NCBI RefSeq assembly: GCF_030505195.1
Contig: NZ_CP129672.1
Span: 5,552,501 to 5,616,500 of the forward strand
Direction of reading: 5' to 3'
DNA: 64,000 nucleotides
From: Comamonas testosteroni
Lineage (GTDB): Bacteria; Pseudomonadota; Gammaproteobacteria; Burkholderiales; Burkholderiaceae_C
A program made the translations under genes and the position numbers. The notes beneath the pieces were generated by a model. That model had not been told where the DNA came from. It saw only the letters and a list, made by a program, of their open reading frames with translations, and made no database searches. Shown piece after piece: positions 59,283 to 64,000 of this stretch. Position 1 is the first letter of the stretch; every line of letters begins with the position of its first letter.

Positions 59283-59990
59283 ATGAGGCCAGAACACCGG
59301 GTGATCCGGGTCGTGATCCTGGACGACCATGCCGTAGTCCAGCATGGGATCTCCAGTTATCTGGCAGAGAGGAATGACATTGCAGTGGTTGCGAGCTTCG
59401 GGAAATCGCGTGACTTAATTTGCTGGCTCCAGGCGAATCTAGCAGACGTTGTGTTGCTTGACTACACACTAGGTCCCGGCGAGATCGATGGCCTCAATCT
59501 GGTCAAGCTGATCAGTACACGTTTCCCGGAATGCAAGATCCTGATGACTTCGAGTAGCGATACGCCTGCGACCGTCAACATGACAATGCGTGCAGGCGCG
59601 CTCGGCTTTTTCGGCAAGAGCGAAGATCTCAGCAAACTCGCGGATGCAATCTTCGTCGTCGCGAGAGGCCGTCCCTACATCAGCGCAGAGTTGTCCGGTA
59701 AGCTCATGTCGAGCTCAATGCCGGACCCTCGCCTTGCGAGAAAAAAAGTCGTGAGCGCCGAGAGTGCGTCGGCGTCCGACTCCGGCCCATCAGCGATCTT
59801 AAGCCTAAGTCCGCGCGAGCATGAAGTGCTGCGCTGCTATCTCGCGGGCATGTCCGTGTCTGACATCGCGGCGAAATTCGCTCGCAGTTCTAAGACGATT
59901 AGCACGCAAAAGCAATCGGCACTTCGAAAGCTTGGTATCCGCAGCGATGCCGAGCTATTTGCATCCCGCAAGCTGCTAGAGGAGCCCTGA
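59283..59990 (+). CDS. LuxR/NarL-type response regulator (BvgA/CblR-like)
   Basis: The 235-residue protein starts RPEHRVIRVVILDDHAVVQH, has the phospho-Asp in VVLLDYTLGPGEIDG and the Lys in GFFGKSEDL. A C-terminal LuxR helix-turn-helix follows (LSPREHEVLRCYLAGMSVSD, then SSKTISTQKQSALRKLGI). ATG 59283 has AAAGGG six bases upstream, better than the in-frame ATG at 59223. It should be the target of the two hybrid kinases, and its original targets would have been the fimbrial genes now missing here. Confidence 0.9.
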   Translation: MRPEHRVIRVVILDDHAVVQHGISSYLAERNDIAVVASFGKSRDLICWLQANLADVVLLDYTLGPGEIDGLNLVKLISTRFPECKILMTSSSDTPATVNMTMRAGALGFFGKSEDLSKLADAIFVVARGRPYISAELSGKLMSSSMPDPRLARKKVVSAESASASDSGPSAILSLSPREHEVLRCYLAGMSVSDIAAKFARSSKTISTQKQSALRKLGIRSDAELFASRKLLEEP

Positions 59991-60453
59991 GCGACCAACC
60001 CTTGTGATTCCGAGCGTGGCAGGAATGGTTGACCCGAGCGACCGCCGTACCGAAATCTGAGGGGGTTGAAGTGCTCGGCATCTGTCTGATGCGCCAACTG
60101 TCGCGGCGAGGTCAGTCCTTGAGCACTACAGGTGTGCTCTGCCGCGGCATTTAAAAAACTTTAGGGGTAGGGCAGTAGGCGCTCCTTCCTGGTTCAGCCG
60201 ATATCTATGGTGTCCTTTTATGCATCCGAGCTCTTAGACAATGCTCGAAGAGGCCATGCAGGGTCGGAACACCCTTGAACGAGTCGAGCGTTCAGCAACC
60301 TCGGAGCGCAATATCTCCTCCTACCCGGGAGCGGCAACGCTAACTATACTTATAAAGTTAAGCGTAGAGGAGGGCCTCTATCTACTGCATATTGCACAAC
60401 GGAACCACTGTGCGATCAGAGGGTGTCGCTGTGAATGAAGCAATGCGGCGGAT
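59991..60453. other. Gene-free stretch between response regulator and EAL gene
   Basis: 463 bp. A 65-codon plus frame (60241-60438) has no recognisable motif. An imperfect dyad AACGCTAACT...AAGTTAAGCGT occurs near 60338-60367. Nothing else stands out. Confidence 0.4.
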
Positions 60454-61287
60454 CTATGCTTCGATATCTAGTGCAGAGCGCAGACAAGGTTGAGGTCTCG
60501 CGTAGCCATAGCCTTGCGCCATAACAGGCTTCTGCGTTTTAATCCAAGCTCGTTGGTCCATCGACTCGATTCCCTCCACGACTGCCGCGACTCCAAGATC
60601 TGAAAGCAAACCGATCATGCCGCCAAGAATAGGCCTCGTTCTTGAATCCAGTGAGTCTCGGTTTACGAGCTCACCGCTGATTTTGACGACATCTATCTTG
60701 AGGTTGGCCAGATCGCTTAAAGTCCATGCGCCGCTGCCAAAGTCGTCAATGGCAACGCGCACTCCCAGCCGCTGCAGCCTCTCAATGTCTTGCTGCAGCT
60801 CGGCTTGATCAACTATCGGCTCGCACTCGAGCAATTCGATCAGAATCAGCGATGGATGGATACGATGCATCAAAGATGACCAGCGGATCAGCGTTTCAAG
60901 TCTTGGGTCATGAAGTTGGGACGGCAAAACATTGAACGACACGAACTGCAGCTCGGCACCATTTTCAGGGGCACCTGCGGAGGAGGTGGTCATCGAGGCG
61001 CTCAGTTGCCGACACACTTCATCGATGACAAACGCCGTTGTGGCCCATGCGGCTTCGGGTTTCATTAGCGCTTTAGCGAAGGCTCCAGGCAAGAGCTGAC
61101 CGAACTCCGGATGTTGCCAGCGCAATAAAGCTTCGGCCCCCACCGTACGGCCAGAGTGCACGTCAATGATCGGTTGGAACGCCACCGAGAACTCCCCGGC
61201 CAAGACGCCGGCGCAAATTCGATCAACAAGTCGGCTCGTGCCAGATACCGTTGCAACTTCAACGCTCATGGCGAAGTCGTCCTTCAT
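60454..61287 (-). CDS. EAL-domain protein (BvgR-like)
   Basis: A 277-residue stand-alone EAL domain. The key motifs of c-di-GMP phosphodiesterases are largely kept: GAEALLRW, Asn in SFNVLPSQL, Glu in IELLECEP, the DDFGSG loop, Lys in VVKISGEL, Glu in EGIESMDQ, and QGYGYARP. Two positions deviate (VKIS in place of VKID; FNV in place of VNV), so activity needs testing. ATG 61287 follows a strong AAGGAG. Placement beside a BvgAS-like system recalls Bordetella BvgR, an EAL protein that modulates Bvg-phase genes. Confidence 0.8.
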   Translation of the reverse strand: MKDDFAMSVEVATVSGTSRLVDRICAGVLAGEFSVAFQPIIDVHSGRTVGAEALLRWQHPEFGQLLPGAFAKALMKPEAAWATTAFVIDEVCRQLSASMTTSSAGAPENGAELQFVSFNVLPSQLHDPRLETLIRWSSLMHRIHPSLILIELLECEPIVDQAELQQDIERLQRLGVRVAIDDFGSGAWTLSDLANLKIDVVKISGELVNRDSLDSRTRPILGGMIGLLSDLGVAAVVEGIESMDQRAWIKTQKPVMAQGYGYARPQPCLRSALDIEA

Positions 61288-61516
61288 GAGTACTCCTTTT
61301 TGAAACTGGCTGCTAACGCTTCTGGCAAAAGTCAGAAGCCATCGTCGCTGCGATTCAATTGCCTGATGGATCTCAGTATCGCTAAGGAATTGCGCGGGAT
61401 AAATCAGAACCGTCTGAAAAATCTCGTGAACTGCCAAAGGCATTGGCTGAGCTCAGCGGTCGGTTGCCGTCGTTGGTCAACACGATCATGACGGTCAATA
61501 CTGAATGGAATACTGG

Positions 61517-62356
61517 TCAAGAATGGGCAGCCCCCGCACCTGTAGGACTGAAGCCTTGCAGGCAACTACCGCAGATTAGCTTGAGGCCGGGTTTGCCCCA
61601 GACTGAGATTGCGTCTTGACAGCCGATACAGCTGTATTTCACTCGGTTTGATTTGTTCGCGGGCGCGGTCAGCGCTCCGTGTTCTCCAGTTATGGCAGCC
61701 ATAGCCAAGCCTGTGGGCTTCACGGCCTCGGCGAGGGCTGGGATGCTTGCCATAGGCGGTTTGGTGCCCTCAATTCCTCGAATATGGTTGGCCATGCTGG
61801 CTTGACCAGCGAGCACATGATCTGCAGAGGGAAATCGGTCGTACCAGCTGAACTTGAACTTTGCCGTCAACAAGTCTTGGCAGGCCGCTAAAAAGCGGCC
61901 ACCTTCGACGGCGTAGTCCGCCATGCAATCACCGGTTCGAGCGCCACCAGGTTGCCCGGTGGAAGAGGGCATGAGCCCAATGCTTTCCATCTTTCGTGCC
62001 CATTCTTCGTTGTGGTATCGGCCTCGGCCTGGCTTGCCGAAATGGTGCTGCCACAAGTGTGTCATCTCATGAACTTGAGTCTGGAGTGTCTCGATGATGG
62101 GGACCACAGCAAAATAGGTCGGATTCATCGCAATCTCGTCTGTGGTTGAGCCGTCCACCGATGCAAAGCGGGCGGCCGAGAAATATCCGAAAGTCCGCTT
62201 TTCCCGCTGCAGCGTAATCAAGCAGCTGGGCAGTTGCCCCTCAAACAGCCGCGCATTGAAATGGTCATAAGCCATCTGCAGCTCGTTGTAGGTTTCCTGT
62301 GTTGGAGCCAGGCGGCGTGTATGCGCGAGGTCGAGCTCGGTAGACTTAGGTTGCAT
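61517..62356 (-). CDS. SprT-like zinc metalloprotease domain protein
   Basis: The protein has about 279 residues with the metal motif HEMTHLWQHHFGKPGRGRYH (about 95-114), where HExxH is the active site. The preceding FGYFSAARF is typical of SprT-like proteins. A C-terminal pair of Cys motifs (YSCIGCQDAISVW, LICGSCLQGF) forms a zinc ribbon. SprT/Spartan domains cut proteins crosslinked to DNA; versions like this occur on integrative elements and plasmids. I start at ATG 62356; an in-frame TTG at 62371 lies within the palindrome upstream. Confidence 0.8.
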   Translation of the reverse strand: MQPKSTELDLAHTRRLAPTQETYNELQMAYDHFNARLFEGQLPSCLITLQREKRTFGYFSAARFASVDGSTTDEIAMNPTYFAVVPIIETLQTQVHEMTHLWQHHFGKPGRGRYHNEEWARKMESIGLMPSSTGQPGGARTGDCMADYAVEGGRFLAACQDLLTAKFKFSWYDRFPSADHVLAGQASMANHIRGIEGTKPPMASIPALAEAVKPTGLAMAAITGEHGALTAPANKSNRVKYSCIGCQDAISVWGKPGLKLICGSCLQGFSPTGAGAAHS

Positions 62357-62378
62357 ATTTGTATTGTGCAATACAAAT
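62357..62378. promoter_or_regulatory. Palindrome touching the sprT-like start codon
   Basis: Arms ATTTGTATTG (62357-62366) and CAATACAAAT (62369-62378) are perfect complements around TG. The inner arm abuts the ATG at 62356. A bound repressor would block transcription or initiation. Confidence 0.6.
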
Positions 62379-62401
62379 CATGATTCACAAACATCAAATT
62401 C

Positions 62402-62417
62402 GATGCAAAAATGCATC
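62402..62417. promoter_or_regulatory. Candidate VapB operator
   Basis: GATGCA-AAAA-TGCATC, 6-bp arms, 24 bp before the vapB ATG. It is flanked by further half-sites (ACATCAAATT, GCATCAAATT). VapB-VapC complexes normally autorepress through such dyads. Confidence 0.5.
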
Positions 62418-62441
62418 AAATTAGATGTTTAAGGAGTAGTC

Positions 62442-62657
62442 ATGAGGTCGACTTTCACAATCGATGACGATGTCGTAAACCGCGCACGAGCCGTCGCAGC
62501 GCCCGGTATTGCGGTGCCTGAACTGGTACGACTGGCACTGGAAACATTCACGCGTGTCGAGGCAGGTAAGCGTTTGGCTGCGCTCGGCGGTGCCGCGCCA
62601 AATATGCCTGATGTGCCACGCCGCGCCAGTGGGACGGATGCAGAGGGCTCTCGCTGA
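62442..62657 (+). CDS. vapB: VapB-type antitoxin
   Basis: A 71-residue protein with a ribbon-helix-helix opening (MRSTFTIDDDVVNRARAVA, then VPELVRLALETFTRVEAGKR) and a flexible charged tail that would wrap the toxin. An AAGGAG box precedes the ATG. Its stop overlaps the toxin start by one base (TGATG). It neutralises the PIN toxin and represses the operon. Confidence 0.85.
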   Translation: MRSTFTIDDDVVNRARAVAAPGIAVPELVRLALETFTRVEAGKRLAALGGAAPNMPDVPRRASGTDAEGSR

Positions 62658-63043
62658 TGCCTGTGTCCGTTCTTGTCGATACGTCGGTGTGGGTGAGGCA
62701 TTTCCGCGAAGCCGATGCCCATCTGCAGGAACTACTGATGCAAGACAGCGTGCTGATGCACTCGATGGTGCATGCAGAGATCGCGTGCGGTACACCGCCT
62801 GCACCACGCGGTGACACCCTGGCGGCTCTGGCAATGCTGCGCCCGAGCCAGGAGGCCTCAGTTCGGGAGACTCTGGAGTTTCTTGAGAAAAACAAGCTCT
62901 TCGGTAGAGGCTGCGGCCTAGTGGATCTATCACTGCTGGCATCGACATTGATCACACCTGGGGCACTGCTGTGGACAGCTGATCGACGTCTTGCTGAGAA
63001 GGCTAACCAACTGGGCGTCGCATACGCCATACCAACATATTGA
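62657..63043 (+). CDS. vapC: VapC PIN-domain ribonuclease toxin
   Basis: A 128-residue PIN domain with all acidic metal ligands: Asp in VLVDTSVWVRHF, Glu in VHAEIACG, Asp in CGLVDLSLLAS and Asp in LWTADRRL. VapC toxins cleave tRNA or rRNA to slow growth. Coupling to vapB through TGATG is standard. Its place between a SprT-like gene and an ICE-type parA suggests a stabilising module of a mobile element. Confidence 0.9.
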   Translation: MPVSVLVDTSVWVRHFREADAHLQELLMQDSVLMHSMVHAEIACGTPPAPRGDTLAALAMLRPSQEASVRETLEFLEKNKLFGRGCGLVDLSLLASTLITPGALLWTADRRLAEKANQLGVAYAIPTY

Positions 63044-63443
63044 AGCTAGGAAAGTACTTCCTAAGATCACGGATCAAAGGTCTTCTTTAAAAAGAACTAC
63101 TACGTCACCGAGCGTCGACGCACTCGACGCAGCGCAAGCTCCAGAGGCGAAGACCTTTTCAGAGCAAAGTACGCAGCCTTGTTGGACGCTGCCAATCGAG
63201 GTTATGGCCAGGTGTACGAGACGAGCTACGCGTCGGAGCCAGCATTGACCTGGCGCTACCACATTCAGCTCGATCGCGCCATCGAGATCGCTGTTCAACA
63301 CGGCTACACAACGCCTGAGCAACGTGAAAAACGGAGCAAGTGCTGCACGAGGATGGTTGCTGTAGCCATGGGCTTAACCCGCAATTGGTGAAGAGGAAGA
63401 GGTTTAAACGTAGTCCCAACGGTCTGCTGAAAGCCGCAAAACT
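63044..63443 (+). pseudogene. Unrecognised gene remnant after vapC
   Basis: A protein-like frame runs from about 63076 (SKVFFKKNYYVTERRRTRRS) through 63179 (LLDAANRGYGQVYETSYASE, then WRYHIQLDRAIEIAVQHGYT) to a stop at 63389-63391. It has no ATG or GTG start before 63179, where a TTG could serve. The composition looks coding, but I do not recognise the family. It may be a small island gene that lost its start. Confidence 0.35.
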
Positions 63444-63466
63444 GGAGCTCTAGCGCTCCTATTTTT
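63444..63466 (+). terminator. Possible intrinsic terminator
   Basis: GGAGC (63444-63448) and GCTCC (63455-63459) around TCTAGC, followed by TATTTTT. The stem is short, so this is tentative. Confidence 0.35.
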
Positions 63467-63651
63467 AGAGCTTTTCTACTAGACACGATGTATATTTTCT
63501 GACACTTTTTTAAGCTGGAAGTCAAGGCTTTTTGCCTGATATTCAACAAAAGGTTACGAAATAACCATCGATCAAGGGTGGCTTCTGAGCGCCACTGCGG
63601 CCTAAGTTTTGGTCGCAACGGCCTACCAATGCGCGAGCGAACTTCAGCTCC

Positions 63652-63679
63652 CGTTGAATGGATCAACAACCATTCAACG
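63652..63679. promoter_or_regulatory. Perfect inverted repeat before parA
   Basis: CGTTGAATG (63652-63660) and CATTCAACG (63671-63679) around a 10-base spacer. The right arm ends 10 bp before the parA ATG and overlaps its ribosome site. It could be an autoregulatory operator or a leader hairpin. Confidence 0.6.
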
Positions 63680-63689
63680 AGGACTTTCA

Positions 63690-64000
63690 ATGTTCATCAT
63701 CACTGTTCTGGCTTCTAAGGGCGGAGTCGGCAAGACAACTACAGCTGCGAATCTGGGCGGGCTGCTCCACGACATCGGCTTTAGGACGCTGCTGATCGAC
63801 GGCGATATTCAGCCGTCGCTCTCACGCTATTACCAGCTCTCCTATGCTGCCCCTTTCGGGCTCACGCAGTTGGTGCAGTCTGGTGCACTGACCCCGGACT
63901 GCATCTCGCATTGCCAACTGCCGCCGACTTCCTATCAAGGCAAGCTTGAGAAGGCACCTAAGAGCGAGGGCGGTTGCCTGCATATCGTTCGCTCTGACGC
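63690..64000 (+). CDS. parA: ParA-family ATPase, partial
   Basis: The first 103 residues of a ParA/Soj ATPase running off the window. The deviant Walker A motif is complete (VLASKGGVGKTTTAANLGGL), followed by the LLIDGDIQPSLSRYY block. The sequence style (PFGLTQLVQ, KLEKAPKSEGGCLHIV) is that of ParA proteins that start the maintenance module of PAGI/clc-like integrative and conjugative elements. It suggests that an element begins or ends near here, with VapBC and the SprT-like gene as possible cargo. Confidence 0.85.
   Translation, partial: MFIITVLASKGGVGKTTTAANLGGLLHDIGFRTLLIDGDIQPSLSRYYQLSYAAPFGLTQLVQSGALTPDCISHCQLPPTSYQGKLEKAPKSEGGCLHIVRSD

Noticed and set aside
60241..60438. A 65-codon plus frame as a real gene
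   Set aside because: It has no ribosome-binding site, no recognisable motif and unremarkable composition.

Overview
The window looks like a chromosomal segment of a Comamonas-type betaproteobacterium (Comamonadaceae). This is judged from the GC-rich coding style, the insertion sequence IS1071, a GntR/methylmalonyl-CoA mutase/propionyl-CoA carboxylase block, a Bug-type binding protein and an AtuA pair. No marker gene is present to prove the species. The segment carries several layers of mobile DNA and many decayed genes.

Region 1 (1-3185): a truncated YcaQ/AlkX-type crosslink-repair glycosylase gene lies behind a GFA-family gene, with a near-consensus LexA box just upstream. Next come a frameshifted Cache-GGDEF diguanylate cyclase and a PrtN-like activator gene.

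Region 2 (3186-28842): two full 3204-bp IS1071 copies, plus a 322-bp third remnant, bracket about 19 kb. The cargo is a catabolic cluster. The minus-strand genes run from a broken aromatic-acid-type MFS transporter to an acyl-CoA dehydrogenase, EtfB and EtfA. An MBL hydrolase and an AraC regulator follow. The plus-strand operon encodes an acyl-CoA dehydrogenase, a CaiB/racemase-type protein, a CoA ligase, a thiolase, an enoyl-CoA hydratase, an SDR and a second crotonase. Together these could activate, racemise and beta-oxidise an alpha-methyl-branched acyl chain and pass electrons to ETF. The edges hold debris: an IS630 relic, an MBL-gene fragment and a decayed Tn4371-type relaxase gene. No 5-bp target duplication is seen at any IS1071 border.

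Region 3 (28843-45632): a fadD-like gene cut by IS1071, an MHYT-PAS-PAS sensor, and a GntR regulator divergent from mcm-meaB-pccB-pccA (propionyl-CoA to succinyl-CoA). A YdcF-like protein, a VOC protein that may be the epimerase, a FadL-type porin, an alpha/beta hydrolase, a tyrosine recombinase and kfrA with palindromic upstream sites follow.

Region 4 (45633-52505): an aspartate 4-decarboxylase fragment, an exported argininosuccinate-lyase-like protein, a LysR regulator, and AtuA, an AtuA-like small protein and a Bug solute-binding protein.

Region 5 (52506-61287): a relic of a CblD/CfaE-type fimbrial tip adhesin followed by two BvgS-like hybrid kinases, a LuxR-type response regulator and an EAL protein. 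This resembles the regulatory end of a cable-pilus (cbl) locus whose structural genes are gone.

Region 6 (61517-64000): a SprT-like metalloprotease, a VapBC pair and the start of a ParA ATPase of the type carried by integrative and conjugative elements.

No rRNA, tRNA or CRISPR array was recognised.
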